Of a stretch of 60,792 nucleotides of DNA, positions 8,316-17,303 are shown one piece after another. Each line of letters starts with the position of its first letter. Position 1 is the stretch's first letter. The notes under the pieces are model-generated. The model saw only the letters and a list, made by a program, of their open reading frames with translations. It was not told the DNA's origin and did no database searches. Origin of the DNA: CAYXLI01 sp964464925 (lineage in GTDB: Bacteria; Acidobacteriota; Terriglobia; Bryobacterales; Bryobacteraceae); assembly GCA_964464925.1 (NCBI GenBank), contig CAYXLI010000033.1:1-60792 (forward strand), written 5' to 3'. The position numbers and the translations under genes are program-made.

Positions 8316-11300
8316 ATGCGCTACGAAGAATTCAGGAATCGTTCTGCAGCACGCCGCGGAAACCCATGTCCAGCCTGGCTGACAGCTCTGTCAGCGGTCT
8401 TCTGGCTGGCGATGGCGAGTCCGCTTTGCCACGCCCAATTGACCACCACCGGGATCATTAAGGGCAGAGTGACGGACCCATCGGGCCTGGTAGTGGCCGG
8501 TGCGTCGGTCAGCATTACCAATACCGGCACGGGTACGGTTACGAATACCGTCTCCAATGCCGCCGGCAGCTTCACGCAGGTCGGACTATCGTCCGGAAAC
8601 TACGAGGTAAACGTGAGCGCTACCGGATTTAATTCGCTGAAACAAACCGGCATCTACCTCGAACCCGCTGCCGTTTACACGCTGAATGTCGCTCTGCAGG
8701 TCGGAACTGTGGCCACAGCAGTTACGGTCGCGGCCGGTTCGGCCGAGGTTCAGACCACCACGGCCGAGATCTCCAGTACTGTTTCAGGCGAGGAGGTGGA
8801 AGCCCTGCCGTTGAATGGAAGAAACTATCAAGGCATGGGATCGCTGATGCCCGGCGTGGTCAACACGTCTCCACAGGCGGCCATGGGCACCGGAGGCTTC
8901 AACACATCCAACAGCCTGAATGTCAACGGACAGGGATCGAGCGGTTCCCTCTACACGATCGATGGGATCTGGAATGAAAACACCGGCAACATGACGCAAA
9001 CCACGATCATGCCAAATCCCGACCAGGTGGAAGAGGTGAAGGTCCTGCAGAACAATTACGACGCCAAGTACAGCCTAATGGGAGCGAGCGTGGTGATCGT
9101 ACAGACCAAGAGCGGCACGGCGAAGTTTCACGGCGGCGCCTGGGAATTCCTCCGCAACACGGTGCTCGATACCCGAAACTTCTTCAGCACGACAATTTCA
9201 CCGGAAGAATGGAATATTTTCGGCTGGAACCTCGGCGGTCCGATTTTCATTCCCCATAAGTACAACACGAGTAAGCAGAAGACCTTCTTCTACTTCAATC
9301 AACAATGGGCCAAGCAGAAGCAGGCTTCCGTAATCAACGGCGCAACGCCGACGGAGGCCATGCGCGCCGGCATCTTCCCAACCACCGGTCCTTACGCCAA
9401 GACGATCACCGATCCCAGTGCCGGGGGATCGCCGTTTCCCGGTAACCAGATTCCGGCCAGCAGGCTCAGTCAGCCCGCTCTTGCGTATCTGAACGCGCTC
9501 GCCCCGCTTCCTAATAACCAGACCTCGGCGTTCAACAACTACATCAACGTTCGTCCGACTCTCTTAAGCCAGCTCGATGAGCAGATCAAAATAGATCAGA
9601 ACATCAGCTCCAAACTGCGGCTTACGGGCGAGTACTTCTACGAGGGGCAGGATTCGACACTGCCTGCGGCGTCACGAATGGGATCTCCCTTTCCGACCAA
9701 TTGGGACATCTTCGAAACGGATAACCAACTGGCGAAGTTACAGGCTACCTATTTCATTTCCACGTCCATGACCAACCAAATGAGTCTGGCCATGAACAGC
9801 TATGACGTGACGCATGAGTTCGCGGGACTGAACTCGGTCTCGCAGATACCTGGGTACCACCAGACATTTCCATATACCGGCGGCTATCTGCAAGATCGCC
9901 TGCCGCGCGTCAGTTTTACGGGTGGCTGGTCGCAGTTCGGGACCAGCGCCAACAACACAATACCGAGAGCGACTGACTTGGAGAACACATTTTCGGACGA
10001 TTGGAGCTGGATGCACGGCAAGCATTTCCTGGAAGCCGGAGTCACGCTGCTCCTGGGCACCAAGCGGCAATGGGCCACAGGGGCCAACACTACCGGGGAT
10101 GCCACTTTCAACGGGACATTCACCGGTAGTCCAATTGCCGATTACCTGCTGGGCGATACAGCGGCCTTTTCGCAAGGAAGTGGCGGCATTCGCAAATATA
10201 TTCACTACCCGATCTATACGCCCTATTTTCAGGAGCGTTGGAACGTGACGCGGCGGTTCACGCTTTCTGTGGGAGTGCGGCTGCTCTACATGCCGTTTCC
10301 GAGTGCGCAGACCACGTTCATGGCTGACTTCGATCCGAAGCAGTTCAACCCGGCAAATGCCCCCATCGTGTCACCGGCAGGCATCCTGACGCCCACGCCG
10401 ACATATGATCCAGCGAACGGAATCATTTTCAATGGAAAGAACGGTGTCCCCCAGAATCTGACCAACGCGCATAACTGGTATGTGGCGCCCGTTGTGGGCT
10501 TCGCCTGGGATCTATTCGGGAAGGGCAAAACCTCGCTGCGCGGCGGCTATGGCATCACCTATAACCGGAACGGCGGCATGGGGGCGGCCTGCTCGCAAGG
10601 ATGTGTCAACTATCCGCTGGTGCAGAGCACTAACCTGATCAATACAAATTTCCCGAATCCGCTCGGCGGCGCTGCGGCACCGCTCACGGCGAATTCAGTA
10701 TCGGGTATGGTGCTCGATTATAAGGTAGGCCAGATTAAGACGTTCAGCCTCAGTTTGCAGCAGCAGGTTGGCTCGAACTGGTTTTTCTCTCTGGCTGGAG
10801 CCGGGGATGTCGCACGAAACCTGCAAACATCTTTGAACATCAATCAGCCCGGTCCCTGGGGCGCGTTCGATTTCAATCCTAACCTCAACTCCAGTGCATT
10901 CACTTCGGCTTACTACGCTCCTTACCAGGGTCTGGGCTCGATTACGCTAAGCCAGCCCATCGGCCGGGATAACTGGGCTGCCCTGGAGTTCAGCCTGCGC
11001 CATCCGGTGGGCCAAAACCTCTATTTGACAGTTGCCTACACCTGGTCGCATAACCTGGACAATACTGGTGGATTTCAGAATGTGTACAACCCGGGTCTCG
11101 CCTATGGAAACTCCAGCCTGAATACACCACACGTGTTCACCACGAGTCTCATCTACACCTTGCCGTGGTTCATGAAGTCTGACGGATGGAAGCGGGCCGT
11201 GCTCGGAGGATGGAAATTTTCCGATATGACGACCATCCAAAGCGGTTCCTCTCTGACGATGGGGATGAACCTTGCCAACACGGGCCTGGCGATCCGCCCG

Positions 11301-11627
11301 ACTCTGGTGGCGCCGGTGAGCTACCCGAAGACGTTTTCCCAGTGGTTCAGCACCAGCTCCTTCGCGAAGCCGGCCAACGGCTACTTCGGAAACGTCGGAA
11401 ACGGAACGATCCGAGGGCCCGGACTGGTCGTCTTCAATATGGCGGCGTACAAGGATTTTCGGATCCGCGAAGGCTTGACTCTGCAATTCCGCACTGAGTT
11501 CTTCAACGTGTTTAACCACACGAATCCCAACGGACCAAATACAAACCTCGGCGCCGGAACCTTCGGGCAGATTACCAGTGCGAAGGACCCGCGCACTGGA
11601 GAACTGGCGCTGAAGCTCAGATTTTGA
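8316..11627 (+). CDS. TonB-dependent receptor, Oar-type
   Basis: A 1103-residue outer-membrane receptor, second gene of the sugar operon, 11 bases after the isomerase stop, with AGAGGGA before the ATG. The first 40 residues form a longer than usual signal region (SAVFWLAMASPLCHA), followed by mature Gln (QLTTTGIIKG). A carboxypeptidase-regulatory domain follows (GRVTDPSGLVVAGASVSITN), then a plug with LPLNGRNYQGMGSLMPGVV and YTIDGIWNENTGNM, and a barrel ending LALKLRF. The strand order matches classic Oar proteins. It probably imports an oligosaccharide or glycoside processed by the neighbouring enzymes. Its TGA stop overlaps the next start as TGATG, which implies translational coupling into a gene that now appears to be decayed. 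Confidence 0.9.
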   Translation: MRYEEFRNRSAARRGNPCPAWLTALSAVFWLAMASPLCHAQLTTTGIIKGRVTDPSGLVVAGASVSITNTGTGTVTNTVSNAAGSFTQVGLSSGNYEVNVSATGFNSLKQTGIYLEPAAVYTLNVALQVGTVATAVTVAAGSAEVQTTTAEISSTVSGEEVEALPLNGRNYQGMGSLMPGVVNTSPQAAMGTGGFNTSNSLNVNGQGSSGSLYTIDGIWNENTGNMTQTTIMPNPDQVEEVKVLQNNYDAKYSLMGASVVIVQTKSGTAKFHGGAWEFLRNTVLDTRNFFSTTISPEEWNIFGWNLGGPIFIPHKYNTSKQKTFFYFNQQWAKQKQASVINGATPTEAMRAGIFPTTGPYAKTITDPSAGGSPFPGNQIPASRLSQPALAYLNALAPLPNNQTSAFNNYINVRPTLLSQLDEQIKIDQNISSKLRLTGEYFYEGQDSTLPAASRMGSPFPTNWDIFETDNQLAKLQATYFISTSMTNQMSLAMNSYDVTHEFAGLNSVSQIPGYHQTFPYTGGYLQDRLPRVSFTGGWSQFGTSANNTIPRATDLENTFSDDWSWMHGKHFLEAGVTLLLGTKRQWATGANTTGDATFNGTFTGSPIADYLLGDTAAFSQGSGGIRKYIHYPIYTPYFQERWNVTRRFTLSVGVRLLYMPFPSAQTTFMADFDPKQFNPANAPIVSPAGILTPTPTYDPANGIIFNGKNGVPQNLTNAHNWYVAPVVGFAWDLFGKGKTSLRGGYGITYNRNGGMGAACSQGCVNYPLVQSTNLINTNFPNPLGGAAAPLTANSVSGMVLDYKVGQIKTFSLSLQQQVGSNWFFSLAGAGDVARNLQTSLNINQPGPWGAFDFNPNLNSSAFTSAYYAPYQGLGSITLSQPIGRDNWAALEFSLRHPVGQNLYLTVAYTWSHNLDNTGGFQNVYNPGLAYGNSSLNTPHVFTTSLIYTLPWFMKSDGWKRAVLGGWKFSDMTTIQSGSSLTMGMNLANTGLAIRPTLVAPVSYPKTFSQWFSTSSFAKPANGYFGNVGNGTIRGPGLVVFNMAAYKDFRIREGLTLQFRTEFFNVFNHTNPNGPNTNLGAGTFGQITSAKDPRTGELALKLRF

Positions 11628-12265
11628 TGGAAGCTTGGCCCATAGTCTGGCGGCTGTTCCCGGCGGCATGGTTCCTGGCTGGAGCGGCGGGCGCGCGGTC
11701 CTCCATCACCATCACTGTGGACACGCAGGCTGCCGGTGTGGCGATTCCGGCGGACTTCCTGGAACGGAACGGAGAACATCTTTTCGGACCGGGAAACAAG
11801 GCCCTCATCGCGCGCTTCCGAAGGCTTGGCGGCGACGGCAATCTGATGAGCTGCGCCACTGCGCGGGACACCATGCTGTCGCGCGCCTGGATCGAGTCAT
11901 ACGACCGGCTCTATAATTGGTTCGCCGTCACGGCGCTATCGCACGGGTCGCCGTACGGGCGGAAAAAAACCAACAACTTCACCGGCGGAGCCAAGGATGC
12001 GCCGGATACTTTCACCGCGGAGCTATGGGCGCTGGACTACATTCATTGGTGGGCTGTCCATGGCGCCTCAAACTATAACGCCGCGGCCAAGGAGGGCATC
12101 ACGCTCGGCGGCGAATCCATAGACGATGGTGCCTGGGATGACAACTGGACACCGCTCGATGCAAGCAAATCCGGCCAAGGCACGCTGGAGGTGCGTGGCG
12201 GTTCGGCGGCCATCGTTAGACTATCGTTAGAGAAAGAATTGACTGTTTTGGCATTGATTCCATGA
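11627..12265 (+). pseudogene. Decayed GH79-like glycoside hydrolase with large internal deletion
   Basis: An open frame of 212 residues from ATG 11627, overlapping the receptor stop (TGATG); a TTG one codon earlier is also possible. The N-terminus (secretory leader, then VDTQAAGVAIPADFLERNGE and GPGNKALIARFRRLGGDGN) resembles the start of GH79-type beta-glucuronidase-like enzymes. The middle (GGAKDAPDTFTAELWALDY IHWWAVHG) resembles the segment just after their catalytic nucleophile. The end (GTLEVRGGSAAIVRLSLE) resembles their C-terminal beta-sandwich. Intact enzymes are about twice as long. The barrel section with the acid/base is missing, and the expected nucleophile Glu is not seen before NNFTGG. 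The frame remains open and coupled on both sides (ATGA into the next gene), so it may still be translated to maintain coupling. Family assignment is from memory and moderately sure. Confidence 0.6.
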
Positions 12266-13413
12266 AAATCTACCTGCTTGGCGCGTTGATCCTACTGCCG
12301 GCCGCGATCGTTTGTTTCTCGGCCCGCAACCCGGAAGTCATATTTGAACGCAAGACCATCGACCTCGGCGTGAGTGAGACATGCGCCATCGCCGATTTCA
12401 ACAACGATGGGCGCCCGGACATCTTCTCCGGCGACGCCTGGTACGAGAATCCGACGTGGAAACGCCACGAAGTGCGTCACCTGAAGGAATACGGCACCTA
12501 TCTCGCCTCGCTGAGCGACTTGCCGCTCGACGTGGATGGCGATGGCTACATGGACATTGTCAGCTCGGGCTGGCATTCCGGCAAGATCTGGTGGTCGCGC
12601 AATCCGGGCAAGACTGGCGGAATCTGGGAAGACCATCCGATCGACCAAGGGTTTGCCGTGGAATTCTCTTTTCTGGTGGATCTCGATAATGACGGGAAAG
12701 CGCGTGAACTCCTACCGCAGTTCGGCAACGCAAAAGCCCCATTGGCGTGGTACGAAGCCGCCGGAGGAACATTCCAGAAACATGTGGTCAGTCCGAAGAG
12801 TTACGGGCACGGCATCGGGGCCGGCGACGTAAACGGCGACGGACGGAACGACATCATTACACCGCAGGGCTGGTTTGAGGCGCCGGCCGACCCGCGGAAC
12901 GGCGAATGGAAATTTCACCCCGAATTCGAACTTGGCAACACCGGCTTTATCTATGTGCTGGATATCAATGAGGACGGACTGCCCGACCTGGTTACAGCAC
13001 TGGGCCACGATTACGGCCTTTTCTGGATGGAGCAGCGCCCCGATCACACCTGGGTGAAGCACGTCATCGACCAATCGTGGTCGCAGGGTCATGCGCTTAC
13101 CCTCGTCGACCTGAACGGCGATGGCCGCAAGGACATCCTGACAGGGAAACGCTTCATGGCGCACGATGGTCACGATCCAGGGGAACACGACCCGCTCGGC
13201 ATTTATTGGTATGAATACCACAAGTCCGAAGACGGCAAGAGCGTGGTGTGGTCGCGGCACGTCATCGACTATGGATCGCGCGCCGGTGGAGGCATGCATA
13301 TCCCGGTGGCGGACCTCGACGGCGATGGCGATCTCGATTTCGCCGTTGGCGGCAAGAGCGGCCTGTTCTTATTCGAAAACCTCACCAAAGGACACGCAAG
13401 AAGGAACCCATGA
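12262..13413 (+). CDS. Secreted VCBS/FG-GAP beta-propeller protein
   Basis: A 383-residue protein with a signal peptide (KIYLLGALILLPAAIVCFSA). Seven Dx(D/N)xDGxxD calcium-type loops are spread along its length, among them DFNNDGRPDIFSGD, DVDGDGYMDIVSSG, DVNGDGRNDIITPQ, DINEDGLPDLVTAL, DLNGDGRKDILTGK and DLDGDGDLDFAVGG. This spacing fits a seven-bladed propeller of the integrin-alpha-like kind, which usually serves binding rather than catalysis. The ATG overlaps the preceding stop as ATGA, and its own stop overlaps the next ATG the same way, so it sits inside a coupled operon with the receptor and the oxidoreductase. A close structural paralogue lies at 36790, also beside a receptor, which suggests a shared surface or periplasmic binding role. 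Confidence 0.85.
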   Translation: MKIYLLGALILLPAAIVCFSARNPEVIFERKTIDLGVSETCAIADFNNDGRPDIFSGDAWYENPTWKRHEVRHLKEYGTYLASLSDLPLDVDGDGYMDIVSSGWHSGKIWWSRNPGKTGGIWEDHPIDQGFAVEFSFLVDLDNDGKARELLPQFGNAKAPLAWYEAAGGTFQKHVVSPKSYGHGIGAGDVNGDGRNDIITPQGWFEAPADPRNGEWKFHPEFELGNTGFIYVLDINEDGLPDLVTALGHDYGLFWMEQRPDHTWVKHVIDQSWSQGHALTLVDLNGDGRKDILTGKRFMAHDGHDPGEHDPLGIYWYEYHKSEDGKSVVWSRHVIDYGSRAGGGMHIPVADLDGDGDLDFAVGGKSGLFLFENLTKGHARRNP

Positions 13414-14672
13414 TAGAAAAAACAATGCCTGAGATTTCCAGACGTCTGTTTACCAAGGCTGGACTGGCGGCCAGCGCGGCTTTTCCGTTGATTCTGCCGG
13501 GCAGTGCTGCCGGCGCCAATGACCGTGTCCGTGTGGGAGTGATCGGCGTCGGCAACCGCAGCGGCCTGTTGATCGATCAATTGCCGGAGGGCGCCGAGAT
13601 CGTCGCCGTAGCCGACTGCTACCGTAAGCGCTCGGAGGATGCGGCAGCCAAGCGCAAAGCCACCTGGCGCATCTATGACGACTACCGCACGCTGCTCGAG
13701 CAGAAAGATATCGATGGCGTGATCGTGGGCACCAACGATCATGGCCGCGTGCGCTGCGCGATTCATGCCGTTCAGGCGGGCAAGGACGTCTATGCCGAAA
13801 AACCGATGTCCCTGTACGTCTCCGAAGGCCGCGCATTGGTGCGGGCTGTAAGGAAGTACAACCGGATCCTGCAGGTGGGTAGCCAGCAGCGTTCCATGGC
13901 GATGAACCGGGTGGCTTGCGAGTTCGTGCGTTCCGGCGGACTGGGACGGATCCGCCTGGTGTTGGGAGCCAATTACAGCGAACCTGTGCGCATAGGCGGC
14001 ATGCCCGAGGAGCCGGCGCCGGAAGGAATGAACTGGGACATGTGGCTCGGCCAGTGTGAAATGCGCCCGTACAACCGCGAGCTCTTTTCTCATTGGATGA
14101 GGTACTGGGATTACTCCGGAGCCGATATGACCAACTGGGGCGCGCACGGGATCGATCAAATCCAGTCGGCCTTGGGAATGGACGGAACGGGTCCGGTGGA
14201 ATTCTGGCCTCTTCCGGATGGTCCGCGGGGCGCGGTGGCCTTCCGCTATGCCAACGGAACCGTGGTGCGATTGGAGTTGCCCGCGGCAGGGAATCTGCAA
14301 GGCGGCGCCATATTCGTCGGCGAGAAGGGACGAATCGAGATCACGCGAAATGACTTCCGTACGGATCCGCCCAACCTGATCAAGGAACTGCCTCCGCAGG
14401 AAGAGATCGACAAATGGAAACGTGCGCAGTGGCAGGCGAAGTATCACATGCAGGACTGGCTAGACTGTATGAGGAGCCGGAAAACGCCCCTGGCGGATGT
14501 GGAGATTGGACATCGCTCCGTCAGCGTCTGCCATCTGACGAACATTACCCGGCAGCTTGACCGGAAACTTCATTGGGACCCTGAGACCGAGCGGTTCACC
14601 GGCGATGCGGAAGCTGATGATCGCCTCACACGCCGACGGCGAAAAGGGTACGAATTACCTGAGATCGGATAA
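13410..14672 (+). CDS. Tat-exported Gfo/Idh/MocA-family oxidoreductase
   Basis: A 420-residue protein. ATG 13410 is chosen because it forms the ATGA overlap with the upstream stop and precedes a twin-arginine leader (SRRLFTKAGLAASAAFPLIL). The Rossmann motif is RVRVGVIGVGNRSG, the canonical EKP stretch is YAEKPMSLYVSEG, and the C-domain carries WGAHGIDQIQSALGMD, whose His is the usual catalytic-site residue. The family performs NAD(P)-dependent redox chemistry on sugars, inositols or glycosides, and Tat-exported members fold with cofactor in the cytosol before export. As last gene of the 7441-14672 operon it likely modifies the imported glycoside. A strong terminator follows about 30 bases downstream. 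The exact substrate is not deducible. Confidence 0.85.
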   Translation: MIEKTMPEISRRLFTKAGLAASAAFPLILPGSAAGANDRVRVGVIGVGNRSGLLIDQLPEGAEIVAVADCYRKRSEDAAAKRKATWRIYDDYRTLLEQKDIDGVIVGTNDHGRVRCAIHAVQAGKDVYAEKPMSLYVSEGRALVRAVRKYNRILQVGSQQRSMAMNRVACEFVRSGGLGRIRLVLGANYSEPVRIGGMPEEPAPEGMNWDMWLGQCEMRPYNRELFSHWMRYWDYSGADMTNWGAHGIDQIQSALGMDGTGPVEFWPLPDGPRGAVAFRYANGTVVRLELPAAGNLQGGAIFVGEKGRIEITRNDFRTDPPNLIKELPPQEEIDKWKRAQWQAKYHMQDWLDCMRSRKTPLADVEIGHRSVSVCHLTNITRQLDRKLHWDPETERFTGDAEADDRLTRRRRKGYELPEIG

Positions 14673-14700
14673 GAGAAAGCCTTCGGCCCTTCGTGATAAA

Positions 14701-14730
14701 AAGAGCCCCCGCACTACCGGGGGCCTTTTA
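14701..14730. terminator. Bidirectional intrinsic terminator
   Basis: GCCCCCG (14705-14711) pairs with CGGGGGC (14718-14724) across a six-base loop. TTTT follows on the plus strand, and A-rich sequence before the stem gives a TTTTT tract on the minus strand. It lies between the ends of the convergent sugar operon and the His-rich gene and can stop transcription both ways. Confidence 0.85.
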
Positions 14731-14753
14731 ATTTGCGGCGCTCAGATGCACGT

Positions 14754-14963
14754 CTACGCCTTGTGGCCGTGTTGTTCAGCGTGCATCTTCGCAGCATGCT
14801 CGCCGTGTTCGGTCGCGTGGAGGTGGTGAGCCCGTGCCAGGTGAGCGTGATGAGCAGCTTTCTCATGATTACCAGCCTCGTGGTGCTTGGCCGCCTCGGC
14901 GTGGTGGTGGGCGGCATGTCCGTGGTGCTCCGCAGCCTTTGCGTGGTGCTCGTGGATCGTCAT
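14754..14963 (-). CDS. Small histidine-rich protein
   Basis: A 69-residue protein with 23 His plus many Ala, Glu and Lys, arranged as amphipathic repeats such as HHAKAAEHHGHAAHHHAEAA. A good AAGGAG ribosome site lies eight bases before the ATG, and a terminator lies downstream. There is no signal peptide or Cys. Sequence this regular probably forms one long helix with rows of His that could bind Ni, Zn, Cu or Co, or buffer protons. This is inferred from composition only. Similar His/Ala/Glu-rich small proteins are found in soil bacteria, and none that I can name has a proven role. It is monocistronic, judging by its own ribosome site and the terminator. Confidence 0.7.
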   Translation of the reverse strand: MTIHEHHAKAAEHHGHAAHHHAEAAKHHEAGNHEKAAHHAHLARAHHLHATEHGEHAAKMHAEQHGHKA

Positions 14964-15096
14964 TTGTGGCTCCTTAGTTTGGATGTGAAAACGGCTCGAG
15001 TATACGCATTGCAGATGTCACTGACGAGAAAGTCCGATTTCAATCCCTTGAAGATTTGTCGTCGACCGCCGATGTGTTCCCTCCGCGCCGGGCTGG

Positions 15097-17226
15097 TTAC
15101 TGGTTATCACCTTGCGCGCGGTCGTAATTCCGCAGTCCACCCAGCGCGGGATCGCTCATACTATCCTTCCCGGTTTCGAGGTGGCCGGCGAAGTGATATC
15201 GGATGCTCGGATCCGACGCGACCGTAATCACGAAGTCGTACCACCCGAACACGGGACTCAGCGTAAAATACCTCGAGTCGGAACTCCCGGGGTTGATGGC
15301 GAGCTGAACCGTCCTTCCGGTGTACTGATCGAGAATGTTGACGTTTGCCCTGCTCGAGGAAGGGTTCGCGATCGCCAGCGAGATCCCATTGGTTCGGGCG
15401 TTGTAGTAGGGGCGGACGTCGAGCTGCGCGGTTCGAAGGGCGGCGACGGTGCCTTGGAATCCACGGAAAAATCCATTCGGGCCGTAGACGGACAGATTGC
15501 ATACCGGCACCCCCAGTGAGCTGAGCGGCCAGGTATCGCTGACCGACTTGCCGGGTTCCACTGTGTACGTCCGCGGCACGTGGAGTTCACTGACGGAACG
15601 AACCTGGAAAACGGCGGTTGCCTGACCGGTATTCGCGAACTCGATCAGGAACCGGCCGTCGGAAAGCTGTAAGCGTCCATAGGCATTCAACTCGTAGGGC
15701 AAAGCGCGCGAGGGGCGGACGCCAGGCTCCTGGGCAGGCATCATCTGATTGGCGGGAGGGACCGCGTTGTAATCCGGATAGCGCACGAGGTTTGTCGGCT
15801 TATAGGCGCTCGTATCGGGGAGATCGATCCGGCCGCTGTTGGAATTCGGGTTCTCGAAATCGAACGCGCTGGTGAGATCGCCGGCCACGGCTCTCCGCCA
15901 AGGCGTAATGTTCGTTTCGACCGGAACGTAGGGAAAACGTTTTTCGATGAAGCGGATGAGTGAAGTGTGATCGAAAACCTGCGAATTCACGTAGCCGCCC
16001 TTGCTCCACGGTGATATGACGATCATGGGTACACGAACGCCGAAACCATAGGGGCCGCTCGGATGGTTTCCATCCCCCGGGAAAATTTCGTTGGCCGTCG
16101 ACACGGTTGAAAGACCACCGGCCCTGGTTTGCGGAGGTGTGGGTGGCACCTGGTGATCGAAGAAGCCGCCGTTCTCGTCGTAATTGAGGAACAGGACAGT
16201 CTTACTGAAAACTTCCGGATTGGATACGAGGATGTCCAGGAACTGCGAGATATACCAGGCACCTAAATTCGAGGTCCAGTTCGGGTGTTCCGAATATGCT
16301 TCCGGAGCCACAATATAGGACACTTGCGGCAGCTTGCCACTTTGAACGTCCATTCGGAATATGTCAAGGAGCCGGTCCGGATTACGATTTAGGGCCAGGA
16401 CATTCGTTCCTGTCTTGGCATTATCGGCAAGCGGATTCCCTGGCAGAGCGTTCTGATACTGATGGAAGTAGAGCAGCGAATTGTCTCCGTAGTTGCCGAT
16501 GTAGGGGTCGCTGGTCCAGCCCCAATATCCCGCAGCATCCAAGCCGTTGCCGATATCCTGGTAAACCTTCCACGAGATGCCTGCTTGCTGCAGGAGTTCG
16601 GGGTAGGTTGACCAGTCGTAGCCCGCTTCCGCGTTCGTGATTACAGGGCCGCCTCCGGTGCCATCGTTGCCAACCCAACCGGTCCACATATGGTAACGGT
16701 TGGGATCGGTCGGGCCCAGCAGCGAGCAGTGGTAACCATCGCAGACCGTAAAGGCGTCGGCAAGGGCATAGTGATACGGAAGATCGTGACGCGTGTAGTA
16801 CGTCATCGATGTAACGCCCTTAGCGGGAACCCACTGGTCATACTGCCCCCCGTTCCAAGCGGCATGGCTATCGTTCCACCCGTGCGGCACGTCTGCAAGA
16901 TAAGTCGCCCCTAGATTGGGGACGTCGGGACGGAACGGCAGTAGTTCGCCCCCGCCGTTGGGTTGGTGGAATACATTCTTGCCCGAAGGCAGGTTCACGG
17001 CGCGTGGATCTCCGAATCCTCGCACTCCCCTCATCGTCCCGAAATAGTGGTCGAAGGACCGGTTTTCCTGCATCAAAATCACGATGTGCTCGACATCCTG
17101 AATGCTGCGCGTCCGGTTGTTGGCAGGAATCGCAAGCGCGCGGCGGATCGACAGCGGCAGCGAAGCCGCGGCGAGTGCTCCCGCACCCATTGCCTTTAGA
17201 AATCCACGGCGTCCAAGTTTGCTCAT
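15097..17226 (-). CDS. Tat-exported phospholipase C (phosphoesterase family)
   Basis: A 709-residue protein with a twin-arginine leader (GRRGFLKAMGAGALAAASL) and the phosphoesterase-family start VEHIVILMQENRSFDHYFGT, whose Glu-Asn pair is part of the metal/active site. Further family marks are DGYHCSLLGPTDPNRYHMWTG, FLNYDENGGFFDHQVPP and GVRVPMIVISPWSKGGYV. The C-terminal ~200 residues match the bacterial phospholipase C accessory beta domains (ELNAYGRLQLSDGRFLIEF). Length agrees with non-haemolytic phosphocholine-preferring enzymes. It would hydrolyse phosphatidylcholine-like lipids outside the cytoplasm and release phosphate-bearing head groups. It lies 77 bases downstream of the HD-domain gene, probably in one transcript, and near a second phosphoesterase at 18829. 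An AGGAA site precedes the ATG. Confidence 0.88.
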   Translation of the reverse strand: MSKLGRRGFLKAMGAGALAAASLPLSIRRALAIPANNRTRSIQDVEHIVILMQENRSFDHYFGTMRGVRGFGDPRAVNLPSGKNVFHQPNGGGELLPFRPDVPNLGATYLADVPHGWNDSHAAWNGGQYDQWVPAKGVTSMTYYTRHDLPYHYALADAFTVCDGYHCSLLGPTDPNRYHMWTGWVGNDGTGGGPVITNAEAGYDWSTYPELLQQAGISWKVYQDIGNGLDAAGYWGWTSDPYIGNYGDNSLLYFHQYQNALPGNPLADNAKTGTNVLALNRNPDRLLDIFRMDVQSGKLPQVSYIVAPEAYSEHPNWTSNLGAWYISQFLDILVSNPEVFSKTVLFLNYDENGGFFDHQVPPTPPQTRAGGLSTVSTANEIFPGDGNHPSGPYGFGVRVPMIVISPWSKGGYVNSQVFDHTSLIRFIEKRFPYVPVETNITPWRRAVAGDLTSAFDFENPNSNSGRIDLPDTSAYKPTNLVRYPDYNAVPPANQMMPAQEPGVRPSRALPYELNAYGRLQLSDGRFLIEFANTGQATAVFQVRSVSELHVPRTYTVEPGKSVSDTWPLSSLGVPVCNLSVYGPNGFFRGFQGTVAALRTAQLDVRPYYNARTNGISLAIANPSSSRANVNILDQYTGRTVQLAINPGSSDSRYFTLSPVFGWYDFVITVASDPSIRYHFAGHLETGKDSMSDPALGGLRNYDRAQGDNQ

Positions 17227-17303
17227 ATTCAGTTCCTTTCTTTTGGCGACAGAACAGCACCCGTGCTAACCAAGTCCGTTACGGTTCGATTTATCTCGGC
17301 TGT

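Noticed and set aside
13269..14447. A 392-codon minus-strand open frame opposite the Gfo/Idh/MocA gene
   Set aside because: The opposite strand has a clear Tat leader and Rossmann motifs; this frame has none.
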